Below are positions 1-11,392 of a stretch of 64,000 bases of DNA, in pieces. The DNA lies in the NCBI RefSeq assembly GCF_026151205.1, contig NC_087080.1, positions 17,087,337 through 17,151,336 on the forward strand, read 5' to 3'. The translations under genes and the position numbers were made by a program. Origin of the DNA: Bolinopsis microptera (lineage: Eukaryota; Ctenophora; Tentaculata; Lobata; Bolinopsidae). The notes below the pieces were generated by a model. That model had not been told where the DNA came from, made no database searches, and saw nothing but the letters and a program-made list of their open reading frames with translations. Positions within the stretch are counted from its first letter, which is position 1. The number at the start of each line of letters is the position of its first letter.

Positions 1-1068
1 AGACATGGTGAGGATCCTTGCGCTGTAAGATTTTATAACTTTATAAGACTTATAGCCTCATATGCGCTGCTGTCCTCGTCAAGATGATTTCTACTCTCCC
101 ATTAGAAGCGCCAGCTGCGTTTCTCCACGCAGATGAGATCACTGGATGAATCCCTTTGTTCATCTTTTTTATTCTGGTATTCTCAGCAATCAGCATGCAC
201 TACCCGATGTTCGATTCTTGCAGGGCAAGGATGTGCAGCTTGCTTCGAGAAAATAGTTCTGCAAGTTCGATGCGTTTGTGCTATTCTCTGGCTGTTCTTA
301 TGTTAAATGTGCTAACCTTAGCAGTCCTTTTACATGATACAATACAATTGATGTTCATATTTTTTTGATGTTTTCTTGTTTGACTTTCTGTAGTGTTGTG
401 GAGACCGAGTCATCAGCTTCTGTAATAGCAGCGTAATTACCCCGGCAACCACTTCCGCTAGAAAAATAAGGGGCTTTAACCCTTAAGCTGTTGATAAACT
501 TCATCTTGACTTTTCAGTTGGCTCACAATCCTGTGCAGTACCCTACACATTGGCAGTGGATTGTGTTCTTAACTCTTGCGCCACTAAAAGGTTAAGGGCA
601 TCCGCTTGAACAATAGCCATCTTTAACTCTCACCATAATATCTTGGGTATCTTGAGCATGTAATTGCACGAACATATTGCTAAACAAGACAAATGTGACA
701 CTTTCTTTTTCTACCTAACAGCATCAGTTGTAATCCTTACCCAATCGTCACCTGCTCCAGTGTGGGACTTTCCGATTTTATCCCAAAGCATAAGGAGGTT
801 AGAGTGAGAACAGAGCTACACTTTAGCGGGGACTAACCCTTCCCTTGACTACCTCTTTACCCGGTACCCCGGGATAGGGAGCCGTATCCTGACTACCAGA
901 GTGTGGTCCAGTCTAGCTGGGTCATAGTAGACTAGGTTGAACAGGGTAACAGCCAACACCTCTTTAGCTACTGTGCAATCCACAGTAAAGATTTACGAGT
1001 CTCAAAGCCTCTTGTAGACCAAGAGTTAAGGAGTCAATAGATCAAATTATTGAACTTCCGGGGCTCAA
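1..1068. other. non-coding, nothing recognised
   Basis: I see no credible exon, RNA gene or mobile-element end here. Reading frames are short and have no recognisable domain. Confidence 0.5.
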
Positions 1069-1166
1069 TGTCTCCCGTCGACCGTCCTGCCTTTAGCCTG
1101 GACCCCCTGTCCAATATCCAGTCTTCACCACGCGGAGGTAGTGGCTTTCATCATGCTGTCCGATGA

Positions 1167-1511
1167 GTGTCTGGAAGAGGGCACCAGCAGGATACCCCTT
1201 TTCAAAGTTCTGGGAGCCTCACATCAGACCAGGGCTTCCACCCAGCTATGAAGAAGGGAGTCTCAAGGGGTAGAGAACTCCTTCAAGAACACTATAGCTT
1301 TGAAGGAGAGGCTTTCCAACCATCTTCTGACGGAGCAGAAAGTGACGAAGCGGAAACAGATGATGAAGAAGAGGAAGTGGAGGATATTGACTCATCAGAG
1401 GAATGGGCGAAAATAGTAACTGTGTATGGTGATGCTCTGCATCATGATACGGCTGTTGAGGTTTGCCTCAATGGAGGGCGAGATCGAATGCCATCCCAGT
1501 CAAGATTTTAG
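1167..1511 (+). other. acidic open frame, possible exon, unrecognised
   Basis: An open frame of about 114 codons without a good ATG at its start (the first codon is GTG). Its middle is rich in Ser, Asp and Glu, with a run of about 15 acidic residues. No domain is recognised. A separate short frame with an ATG at 1069 ends just upstream in another phase, so a broken or spliced gene is possible. The composition is unlike most surrounding noise, which is the only support. Confidence 0.2.
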
Positions 1512-1964
1512 CGACTCCAGGGCCATAAGCAAGCGAAGATATCACTTAATATCACATGTGATCATGCAGCTGATGGTAACTGCAAGATTCTTTCAGTTGG
1601 AGATAGAGCATGGTTTCTCGTTAAGCGGATGATCAGGAAAACGGAAACAGAGATCGTGAAGGTGAGAAGAAAGGCTTTATTCCTCTCGTACCGGTTGCGG
1701 TCAGGGTTGGGGTCATCAGTGAGTTGCGTCCCTACTAACTCAATTTGCCATGGCCATCGAAGTGAGCATTACATATGGCTGATATCATATCTGGATGGCC
1801 AACTTCTTCTGAGCACATCAGTGAATAAAATACTGCTTTTGGGTGATATTTAAGCGATTATATCTATTGTGATGTTGTAGTGATGAACCACAACAGTGAT
1901 GTTGTACTGATAATTGTTTTGCTAGGTGCCTACATGATTTTATTTCTTCAAATGAAAAATTTGT

Positions 1965-2040
1965 AAAAAACCCAAAAAAACCCAAAAAAACCCAACTCCT
2001 ACCCTGAAAAAGGTCATACTGGGATTGGGTTTTTTTGGGT
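1965..2040. repeat. A-rich inverted repeat (AACCCAAAAAAACCC arms)
   Basis: Tandem CCCAAAAAAA units on the left face TTGGGTTTTTTTGGGTT on the right across a spacer of about 40 bases. The arms can form a hairpin. The origin is unknown; it could be the core of a small fold-back element. Confidence 0.6.
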
Positions 2041-2095
2041 TACACCCCCCCCACTACGGCTATATATAGAGTATAGACTTAGATCAGAGGGTTGG

Positions 2096-2205
2096 GTATT
2101 AAAGTTTACTGGGCGGCGCTCAGCCTGCCATTCCGCCGAATCTCTATTCTATGTTTATGAACATGAAACATAAATGGACATTATAGCCTGGGGTCCCCAG
2201 GTAAC
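2096..2205 (+). repeat. dispersed repeat with a CCTGGGGTCCCCAGG palindrome, copy 1
   Basis: This stretch matches 12711-12800 in the same orientation. Shared blocks are a segment around GCCGAATCTCTATTC and the 15-base perfect palindrome CCTGGGGTCCCCAGG followed by TAA. Two copies 10 kb apart in otherwise unrelated sequence indicate a dispersed family such as a SINE or MITE end. The boundaries are not clear. Confidence 0.6.
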
Positions 2206-2867
2206 TTAAACTTAAAGTAAAATGGCCGAAATATATAATATTATAATAAAAGATCGAAGAAATGCTGCTAGGAATGTAGTTTCTGCTCACCATTCACAGC
2301 ATGAGCAAGAAAACCGAAAGGAAATCGTGCAGCGTCTCAGTTGGGGCCAGGGTTCGTTAGCAGTTAGAATGCCCCGGTATTGTCATTGATAGTAAACGCC
2401 GGGCGTGCTTGTAACTGACTATTATTATACTGGTTTAGCTACTGCGGTACCACAATTACATGTTCAGGTTTACTTGTTGCTTTATGCTTGTATAATGTAT
2501 ACCGCGGCACACAGAGACCACTGTTGATTGTACGGCTTCGCATGCACCCTAACCCTCTCCGCCGGCCCGGCTGCGACCGGCACAATTCATCGATGAGATG
2601 ATGGGTCGGCAGCGTCTGACAAAGATGTACCTGTTACCGCTTTACGTTTGATATTAGTTGTAATTTTTATTCTTATTCTTATTATGCTTGCACACATAAA
2701 GTTAAACCAAATCCCTTAGTTACCTGGTAAGTTTGTAAGACTAGGATCAGGATTAAATTATAACTTATTCAATCGCTGCTATATATTATAGTAATATTAT
2801 ATATATATTATAGTAATATATCACAATGCTGGCAAGCATGACCGTGCCTCTTATATTCACAATACTA

Positions 2868-2937
2868 TTTGCCCCCTTTACTATTTACCCCCTTTACTAT
2901 TATCTTATTATACCCCCTTTACTATTATACCCCTTTA
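2868..2937 (+). repeat. short tandem repeat, CCCCCTTTACTATTA-like
   Basis: Four imperfect copies of a pyrimidine-rich unit of about 16-20 bases, without coding potential. Confidence 0.6.
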
Positions 2938-3039
2938 TTGTTTTTCAGGCATTAAGACTCATCGAAAGTAGTTCAGCAGGTAGATTTAAGTTCAAAACAT
3001 TCTAATTCAATGTCAAAGATGACAGGAATAAGAAATAGT

Positions 3040-4320
3040 TATGTGGAGGTTTTTTAAGAAATTTGCGCAAAATACGCACCAGCATGTTATACGAAATTCG
3101 GTAAAAAACCGAAAATTGCCATATTCAGGTGCCTTAAAAACCATGTTAAAATTGAGTTAGAGATGTGAAACTTTGCAGGGCGTCTAGACGTTGACCAAAT
3201 CGACTACAAAAAAAGTTTCAAGTTTCAGTAGCATTGGGAAGTGGGTTTTCTAGAACCCCTGTTTTACGACAGATTGTCGTGATATATACATATTCAGGGA
3301 TAGACGCTTTGACAGTCAAATGTAGTCAATTGTATCCTAAATTTAAGTGTCCATAGATTCAAAAGTATAAAAGATACAGCCATTTCCGACCACAGGTCTT
3401 GACAATAATTGTTTACACTTTAGTTTGCATTGTATAAACAAATTATTTGACGTCATGAACACCCCTTGATGACGTCATCAAGTTAACCGTTTTTAAAACT
3501 TGATTTTCGACAAAGTAATAACTTTTAAAATTGATTTTACACCATTTAAAAGTAATTTTTTTCAACATCTGAGGAAATTTTCATCTTAGATAATTGTTCA
3601 AGCATTCTGAAAATCTACCGGAAAGTTTTCTTATCTTACTCCTTCATAAAGATATTTGCCTTTGAAGTTAGTGCTTTTTTGAAAAATTATTTTATAAAAA
3701 CGTCAATTTTGCGATTTAGTATTCTCTGGTGTTGGGCTATCTCTTGGGTTGTGGAGCTCAGTTCTGCTTCCTATAAGTATAAATTGTGCATTAGGCCAGT
3801 TTTAAAGTTGAAAATCGAAAAGTTGCACACGTGAGGACACGCCCAAATTGATTAAAAATTGCTAAAATCACTGAAAATTGGTGTTTTCACGATTTTTATC
3901 AACTTTGGAGTCCCGTTGTGATCCAAGTTCTATTTGAAATCTTTTGAAACTTTGCACGCTTATCAAACTATATATAAAATACCACTATGCAAAAATTTAC
4001 GGCGATTCAGTATTGGATGCGCACGCAACGTCCGCTCAAGGTTTGCACGTGCGAACGGTCAGAATTTTGCTCATTCGTGATTTCGAACAAATTCTGCTTT
4101 ACCACGACAGTTCAATGTCATTATATATGAATTTAATGGCAACTTGAATGATTATAATGTTTTATGTTCAGTCAGTGATAGACCAATATGCTTATTTAAA
4201 CACAAGGAAATGTTTTTAAAGGAAAAATTTCGAAATCGTTGAAACTCCTCCTTAATAATGAAGACATCAGTTTATATTTCGACTTTATAAAGTACCCTGA
4301 CATTATAATCAAAAAGAGAT
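3040..4320. other. non-coding stretch, no feature recognised
   Basis: AT-rich sequence with short frames only. Nothing resembling an exon, RNA gene or element terminus was found. Confidence 0.4.
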
Positions 4321-4324
4321 GATA

Positions 4325-4783
4325 TTACCCATAATCATGGGTAGAGTGGACCGCTGCCAGTGTCTCTCTTTCCCAAACAAAAGGAAATGATATTAATTTG
4401 ATTGACCGTTCTCAAATGCAAAATGATACCGAGAATGAAATCGGTCGCTCGCTTTTCCCATTAATTTACAATTGTAATAGATTAAGAAGAACTACCCGAA
4501 GGCAGCTGTACTCAGCAATAAAGATTCAATAAACTTCAGCTAATTCACTAACTACCAGTACCACCCTTATCCCGAAATACTAGGTATATCGACCCGAACG
4601 CAACCCAAAGGAATTTTTACAGCATGTGATTAATTGTAAGCCGTGAATGAATGGGAAAAGCGAGCGACCGATTTCATTCTCGGTATCATTTTGCATTTGA
4701 GAACGGTCAATCAAATTAATATCATTTCCTTTTGTTTGGGAAAGAGAGACACTGGCAGCGGTCCACTCTACCCATGATTATGG
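4325..4783. mobile_element. fold-back element with arms of about 140 bp
   Basis: 4325-4465 is repeated almost exactly as its reverse complement at 4645-4783, around a core of about 180 bases. The outer ends carry ACCCATAATCATGGGT-type sequence. This is the structure of a fold-back or MITE-type element. No transposase is present. Confidence 0.75.
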
Positions 4784-4938
4784 GTTTTGGTCAAATAGTA
4801 ATATATAATATAAATATAAAATATAACGCGCGTGCCGAACTCGGAACTGCTTCGCACATCGCAACTCATCGACGATCATGTTATCAAATATTATTTATGT
4901 TATTATATTTGACCAAAACCCATAATCATGGGTCTAGC
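4765..4938. mobile_element. second fold-back element abutting the first
   Basis: The ends are reverse complements: ACCCATGATTATGGGTTTTG at the left, and the matching sequence through GACCAAAACCCATAATCATG at the right. The right arm is followed by another partial copy of the neighbouring arm (GCCAGTGTCTCTCTTT with CCCAAACAAA, to about 4985), so one element appears to have inserted into or recombined with the other. Confidence 0.65.
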
Positions 4939-5384
4939 CTGCCAGACTGCCAGTGTCTCTCTTTAGCTTTGTCTTTCCCAAACAAAATAATATTATGTTA
5001 TTATATATCATCAATCATAATATTAATAATTCTAGTAAATATTGTACCCCAGCACTGGTGGGTGTGGACTAATCTCTGCACTGTGGAGGTTAGTCAGCGT
5101 TTTAGTAATACTGTGTTCAGTCTGATTGTTCTGCTTTAAATAGTGTTCATGGTCCTATCCTCAATTGCACTCTTGATCTTTAATTTAATTTACTTACTTG
5201 TATGTTGTAGTTAAGTTATGTCACTGTCTTGTGTCTGCAATGGACAATGTCTTATTTTGCCCACATTTTGCAGTCAGTTAATAACTTTAAGTGGTAGTCA
5301 TTGCTACATGCATTGTATACCTCTCGTGCACGCGAAGGGGTTACAGCGTGTGTCAAGGTAGTCAGTGTAAATGTAATAAGCGCC

Positions 5385-6900
5385 AAGCTTATTTGGTACC
5401 AAAAGTTGTCTAAAAATGTGAATAAAATAAATCCACCGTGTAGCAATTTTCGCTAAAAATGCTACACGGCGCTTGTTTAGTAGAGGCTCTTACGGGCATT
5501 GTCTGCTCGATACGCTAGGGACCCCAGATACACCATACTAGACGTATTTTTGACCGTAAAATCGATTAAAAGTAGTTTCAAGATGATTGAACTGATTTTT
5601 CTCGGTTAAAATCGCAAAAAACCGATTTTTGGGCCAAAAATAGGCCAAAAAACCATGTTTTTTGATATTTTGAGCAAGTTAATTTTGTTGGCATGTCGCC
5701 AAAACTTGTATGGAGATAGCTAAAAGACAGCCGCACAAGATGGTATAAAAATAAAACAAATCCCTCTATTTTTTTGGGGTAAAAATCCAAAAAAGTGGTA
5801 AAAATTTTGACTTTTTTGCTTGAAGTTTGAATAATTTTTTGCAGTTGTATTAAATCAACTCAAAAATAGTCACATCGTGTCTGCCTAAATGTTTCCTTTC
5901 TGAGAAGTACCCACTTCATATACTTTATCGAAGTTTGAATATTGTCACTCCGCAAGCGTTTTTGCCAAATTTTCGACGCGCACTACGCGTAAAAGCATTT
6001 AGTTGTTATCAATTGGCACCCGCGCGTTCATCATAAATTTCAAACAGCTATAACTCAGCGAGATTGGAGGACTTCGCCGCTTCGACGCGCCGCGCGAACT
6101 AGCATTCTTGCTTCGCATCGTCGATCGTCGATCGTTGCTCTGCTTCGCAGAGCAACGATCTCGATGGGTTGACATCGTCAACCAATCAGCGAGATTATGT
6201 CCGTTCTAGCTCATATTTTCACACCAAATAGAAAATGATGTGATCTTTTTGCTGACAAAATATGAATATAATTACTCTATTTGCAGCTTAGAGTAATAGA
6301 CTGTCAAAGTTTAAAACGCGCATTGGTATAGCACGTGACTAATAAGGCCAAATCTCTACTTCTTAACATATTATCGATCCTTAGACATCATACTATTGTG
6401 TCCAATTAGCGGTTAGGTCTCTAAACTCGTAGCAGAAAACACGCCTTTTTGCCCGTAAGAGCCTTTACTAGTTAGCCGCGCGTGCTTTTTTCGCGCAAAT
6501 ATTTAGTTTTTGGCCTATAACTTTCACATTTTCAGTTATTATCACATAATTATTACATAATTATTATGGCATCGTAATCAGCTCATCAAGACGAAACTTT
6601 TAGTAATAGTACTAATATTTTAAGATTTCAAGAAAAATTATTTTCAAAATTTTAAAATCTGAACACAAGGGTGAGAAATTTTGAACAAATTTTAAGCAAT
6701 AAATTACCGATTTTTCGTCCTTTGTACACTCTTGCAATGCACAGGAGGCCAACATATAGCTCGACGTTATCGTGCTACACGGTGAATTTTCATTATTCAC
6801 AGTTAGAGGCAACTTTTGGTACCAAATTTATCAAAATCAGAGACAAAAAATTCTGTGCCAGCTCATGGCGCTTATTACATAGACTATGGGAGGTATTGTC
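5385..6900. mobile_element. imperfect long inverted-repeat element, about 1.5 kb
   Basis: Left arm 5370-5465 (GTAATAAGCGCCA, GGTACCAAAAGTTG, ACCGTGTAGCA in order) faces its diverged reverse complement at 6770-6890. A nested pair, around GGCTCTTACGGGCA at about 5486 and its complement at about 6455, lies inside. The interior shows no transposase. Interpretation as a non-autonomous DNA transposon or nested pair is inference. Confidence 0.6.
6130..6162. repeat. perfect short hairpin
   Basis: GATCGTTGCTCTG and its exact complement flank the loop CTTCG, within the inverted-repeat element. Its role is unknown. Confidence 0.6.
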
Positions 6901-7104
6901 GGCACGAAACATTCACTATTACTATTAGTATACCAAAAGGTCCTTTTTTGGCGTCGGTAGTTTAAACAATCAACAATAAACAAAAATTTTATGCGAAGTC
7001 GAAATGCTAGAACTTGAAGTATAGTTACGTTCTGATCGCTCTTACTAAATCGCTCGCTCAAATTTTAAGAAAATTCTTGTGAAAAGGCCCTTTGGGTGTG
7101 AAAT

Positions 7105-7225
7105 TGATCTGGGTAGGTGTATTTTTGGACGCTGATTCCGAATCACCCCCCATGACGTAGGGTAAAAAGTCTTTCCTGGAGAGTTATGGGCAAAAAACGG
7201 TTTTGGTCACGTGACAGGCTAGTAG
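7105..7225. repeat. dispersed repeat with GATTCCGAATCACCCCCCATG, inverted relative to 10.3 kb
   Basis: The sequence around ACGCTGATTCCGAATCACC recurs inverted at 10360-10400 and again at 10990-11010, with related neighbouring sequence including CACGTGA. The LINE at 7442-10144 sits between the first two copies, so it probably inserted into an older inverted-repeat element. Confidence 0.6.
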
Positions 7226-7251
7226 TAGTAAAACATGAATTCGATTGTTTA

Positions 7252-7335
7252 GGGCTCGGGTTAGGGTTAGGGTTGTGGTAAGGGTTATGGATAGCTTCGG
7301 GGTTATGGTTAGGGTTAGGGTTGGGATTAGGGTTT
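7252..7335 (+). repeat. degenerate interstitial TTAGGG-like tract
   Basis: About ten perfect or imperfect GGTTAG/TTAGGG units. This is the metazoan telomere motif, in internal position and partly decayed. Confidence 0.7.
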
Positions 7336-7521
7336 ATGTAAAACCGTTTTGTACGGCTGCAAAACCATAAAAACCAAAGTCACGTGAAATTTTTGGGCGA
7401 GCGAATTAGTAAGAGCCCGTTCTGATGCGAGTTGTTTAATATTATTATTAATCAACTATATACAGCAAACACAAGATAATAGGAAATAAATCATAAAATC
7501 GAGTGGCCGAGTAGTCTCGAC

Positions 7522-9879
7522 TCACCCATAGCTTCTCCATAAGCGTCTATCATGAGCTTTGTACACTAAATCGTTGAAATTACTTAAACTAAATCTTTTA
7601 TTTACAATCACAATAATATTTTTCGTCATAATGTCTTTTAATAATAAATCAAATAAATTTGAGCGAGGTCTGCCCCTCCTTCCTTTGTAGTCAAAACATC
7701 CTAAACATGCAAATCTAAAAGATAAGAAAGCGGGAGTGTCATCACCACTTCTGAGAACGTGCCCAAGCATCTTCCATCGTGCTTTCTTGATCCTTTCAGT
7801 AAGGGGACTGACGTTACATCTCTTATATAAGTTCTCGTTACTGATAACCGTAGGCCAATAGGTGTTGATTATCTGTCTCAGATGCTTCCTTTGAAGAACG
7901 TCGACAGATGCCATTACGGTTTCAGGAGCAGCCCAGCTGCTACAGTTATACAACAACACTGAAGTGACAAGAGCTTCGTACAACTTCAGCTTTCTACTTT
8001 CACTGATCTGAACAGAACTATTCAACCAGACTTTCTTGTAGGTGTAGAAGGCAACATTGGCTTTGTTGCGTCGGTTTACAATATCTCTTTCTGAACAGAG
8101 CTTTGATCCTAATAGCACTGACTCTCGCCACTCTTCATTTCCTCTGATTTTATTGCCATGGGCATCCAAATCATCTGTCTCTGCCAGATACACTCTTGTA
8201 AACACCGTCTTTGATTCGTTAACAAAGAGGCTCCAGTCCTTTAGTATGTCACTAGCAATCTCTAGTATCTTCACCAGACTCTGACCATCTTCACTCAGAA
8301 GCTCAGCATCGTCAGCATAGGCGGACTCTAATGGGAGGCCTCTATCAGAGACTGGGGGGTTTGGTCTAGGAATTGTGACACTGATCACGGCTCTGATGTG
8401 ATTCAGGGCACCGGCAAGGGTCAATGTAAACACTTTACCTGCCAGACTGTCTCCCTGGTAAGCGCCAATATTAATCACGAATTCACCAGACTCAGCTCTG
8501 TTGACCGTCACCTTGAGCTTTGTATTTGAGAGGAGGTACTGAACCAGGCGAATGTCGTCTCTAGAGCATCCTGCATCAATGAGGAGGTTGATGATGGTCT
8601 GTCTGCGGATGGTATTAAACGCAGCGGTCATGTCAATGTTGATTTTACTATACTCAAACTAGCGCCTGGTAACCACTGATGTCAACATTCTCTGAGACCA
8701 AACCAGGTCAGCACAACTGCGACCCTGCTTGTATGCCGCCTGCCAAGGTCCAGTGTACATATCAACGTGGTAATTGATTCTGTTCAAGGCTACGAGGGAT
8801 AGGACTTTTCGAGTTCCAATTAGCAATGTGAGGGGCCGGATAGACTTTACCGGACCTCGGGGTTTTCCTGGCTTCTGAAGGGGTGTCAGGATACCTTCTC
8901 CAATAGCTGGGATGTATGTGTTGGTCTCAAAGGAGAGATTGTAGATCCTAGCCAACTCATAGTGGAGGGGATATCCAGCAGCTTTCATTAGCTCATTAGG
9001 TATACCGTCAGGGCCACACGCTCTACCGGATTTCAGCTTCATAACAGCACGGCCAACTTCTTCAGGTGTTATGGGACAGAGGAGGCAACCAGGAGGGTCT
9101 ATGAATGCTGGGAGGTGGGGTTCATCTTTGTCATTGAACTCATTATTAAAGTATTCTTTAATAGCTTCTGCTTTTAATGAGTCAGATCCTAAGGTGTTGC
9201 CGTCTGCATTGTGGACAGTCACTCCATCTTTCCTTATCCTACACTGGGCCAAAGTTCTATTCGCTTCAAACATGCTTCTGCAGCTGTCGGTGTTGTTGAT
9301 GACATCTACTAGGGCGTTAGCAGTGGCCTCGTTGATAGATTTCAACCTCTTTTTGATGGTACGTTTGAGATGGTTGATTCTTTTTCTGAGGTCACTCCTG
9401 TCACTTATCCCTGTGAGGCTACATTCTTGCTGAAGGGACTTTCTCTCTGCTGAAAGTTTAACGACAGTTGGATCATCGCTGTACTGATGAGGCTTCCCCG
9501 GGGGCACTTTACCAACCACCTGGACGGCACATTTACTCAATATACCAAAAATATCAGAATTTTCAGAAATAGCATTATTAGTTAAAACTCTACAATCAAT
9601 ATTACTTTTAAAAGAATCAAAAAATTTAGACTTAATATCAGAATCATTAAGGCGATTGACATCAAACCTTATTTTGTCAGACCTGGGCCGCTTATGTACA
9701 ATGTATTCACAACCAAGTTTAAAACGTGCGACCACAGGTTTATGGTCAGATTTCACAAAATCACCGCAAAAAGAGCGGGAGTCTGTTAAACAGACTTTAA
9801 AGTTAGTACGACATAAAATATAATCAATTTGTTTAAAATAGTTAACAGTGTCTTTTGAACCCTTGGGTCTGCCCTGCAT
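7522..9879 (-). pseudogene. LINE reverse transcriptase with one in-frame stop
   Basis: The frame starts in the last part of the AP-type endonuclease (IDYILCR, SDHKPVVARF), passes through a linker, and then holds the reverse transcriptase: GRACGPDGIPNELMK, IDMTAAFNTI, QGDSLAGKVFTLTLAGAL and the catalytic AYADDAELL. The C-terminal part has GHVLRSGDD and GRRGRPRSNL. A single TAG at 8659-8661 interrupts the frame; the phase is unchanged on both sides, so this is a nonsense mutation and not a frameshift. The normal D of the first catalytic block is kept in IDMTAAF. The copy is non-functional because of the stop, the truncation and the inversion. Confidence 0.92.
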
Positions 9880-9880
9880 A

Positions 9881-10128
9881 TTTCAATGATCTGAAAACTG
9901 CTATCAATATCCCAGCTCGATACGATTTGTTTGTTGCTGGAGATTTTAACGCCCGACTTGGGAGATGCAGTAGGAAAGAGTATGATGCTGGCCTTAATAA
10001 TCATATTGGTCAGTTCGGTAATGGTCTGAGAAACAGGAACGGTGAGTTTCTACTGGACTTTATTGTTGATAATGGTCTGTTTGCGTGCAATACTGCGTTC
10101 CAACACAGAGCAAAGTATATTACCACCA
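9881..10128 (+). pseudogene. inverted LINE endonuclease fragment
   Basis: The plus frame reads a part of an AP-type endonuclease: LFVAGDFNARLG (the conserved GDFNAR motif), then GNGLRNRNGEFLLDF and FACNTAFQHRAKYITT. It stops where the minus-strand frame (QGRPKGSKD and onwards) would be expected to carry on. So this is the 5' part of the same element in opposite orientation, with almost no sequence lost at the switch point. Confidence 0.88.
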
Positions 10129-10155
10129 TCTAGCCTTCCAGGTGGTTGTTTAATA

Positions 10156-11190
10156 ATAATGTTTATTTAGTATTTACTTACATAATGTTAATGTTTAACT
10201 GTTAAAAACGGTATTTCTCACGAAATTTGTGGATGATGATTAATCACTCTACACTCAACTGTCACGTGACTTTTTTAACCCGTTCTCTACGACTCATCAC
10301 GTGATCGATACAGTTTTTCGCCAATATCTCGTCAGAGAGCATTTAACCCTATCACCTATGTCACATGGGGGGTGATTCGGAATCAGCGTCTGAAAATACA
10401 TCGATTGAAGTTGGTTACAACCATCGGGGGCCCTTTTAGAACAATCTCGAAGATCGACTGTAGAGTGATTTAGCACGCTCGGAAATTTGTAGTGAGTAAA
10501 ATTAAATTGATTCTGTAACCTGTTGCACTTGCAGTTGCAGAATAAGCAGGGAATTTATTTATTTTGCTTAATAATCACTCTCTACTCTGTCACTGTCAGT
10601 GTCTCTGTACAGGAGTATCTGAGCATCACGTGACTAGGTTTAACACTTGTAGCACGATGCACTAATCGCTAATGGGACACGCCGACCTGCGATGTTCGAA
10701 TCTTCCATTAAGTTTAACACGTTCTCCAACTCCAAGTCCATATGCCTCTGACAGAGACCCAATGTACCTAAAACCCTCTTAGAGTTAGTCTTATACTCTG
10801 ATCCCAACCCTAACACCCTAACTCAAGCATCTGCTTAAACTCTAGCCGTAACGAGAAATTTGACCTTATTCCTTATAGTTATACTTATATGATCATATTC
10901 ATGCCACGTAATAAAGATAGTTTTCGCCGATATTGTGTATTGCCATTGGTAACTCGCCAGTGATGCATTTTAATCCTATGTCATATGTCATGTGGGTGAT
11001 TCGGAATCAGCGTTTAAAAATACGTCGATCTAAGTTTGTTTCAGCTGCCTTTAACAAAAATACTAAAGTTTCAGCGTATAGTGATTTAATTTTAACACGC
11101 TCGGGATAAAAATAATATGCGTCTTACTCTAAATATAAATATATATTCGAAGGAGATGAGCTGCAAAGCGGTCTTACTCTTAGCAGTGAT
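10156..11190. other. non-coding; further copies of the GATTCGGAATCAGCGT repeat
   Basis: No gene is seen. Copies of the dispersed repeat found at 7.1 kb occur at about 10360-10400 and 10990-11015, each followed by an A-rich stretch and TACATCGAT/TACGTCGAT. Confidence 0.5.
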
Positions 11191-11193
11191 AGT

Positions 11194-11392
11194 CATTACA
11201 CATTACACATTACACATTGCACATTACACATTACATCTGCACATTGCACATTACACATTACACATTACACATTACACATAACACATTACACATTACACAT
11301 TACATTTACACATTACACATTACACATTACACATTACACATTACACATTACACATTACACATTACACATTACACATTACACATTACACATAC
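11194..11392 (+). repeat. (ACATTAC)n minisatellite
   Basis: About 27 units of the 7-base word ACATTAC, with a few variant units such as ACATTGC and ACATCTGC. Confidence 0.9.

Larger units (their letters stand above)
7442..10144 (-). mobile_element. 5'-truncated LINE with inverted 5' end
   Basis: A non-LTR retrotransposon insertion, 3' end at the left. It ends in an (AAT)n-like tail on the minus strand. The 11-base word GTTGTTTAATA is found at 7431-7441 and again at 10145-10155, a fitting target-site duplication. The reverse transcriptase lies on the minus strand (7522-9879). The preceding part of the endonuclease lies on the plus strand (about 9881-10128), and its last residues continue directly into the first residues of the minus-strand frame. 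That arrangement is the signature of twin-primed reverse transcription. The clade is not assigned. Confidence 0.9.

Noticed and set aside
7252-7335. Chromosome end or telomere.
   Set aside because: The TTAGGG-like tract is short, degenerate and internal, with a LINE and repeats on both sides.
9071-9433. Plus-strand frame of 120 codons opposite the LINE reverse transcriptase.
   Set aside because: It lies antisense within the RT frame and has no domain of its own.
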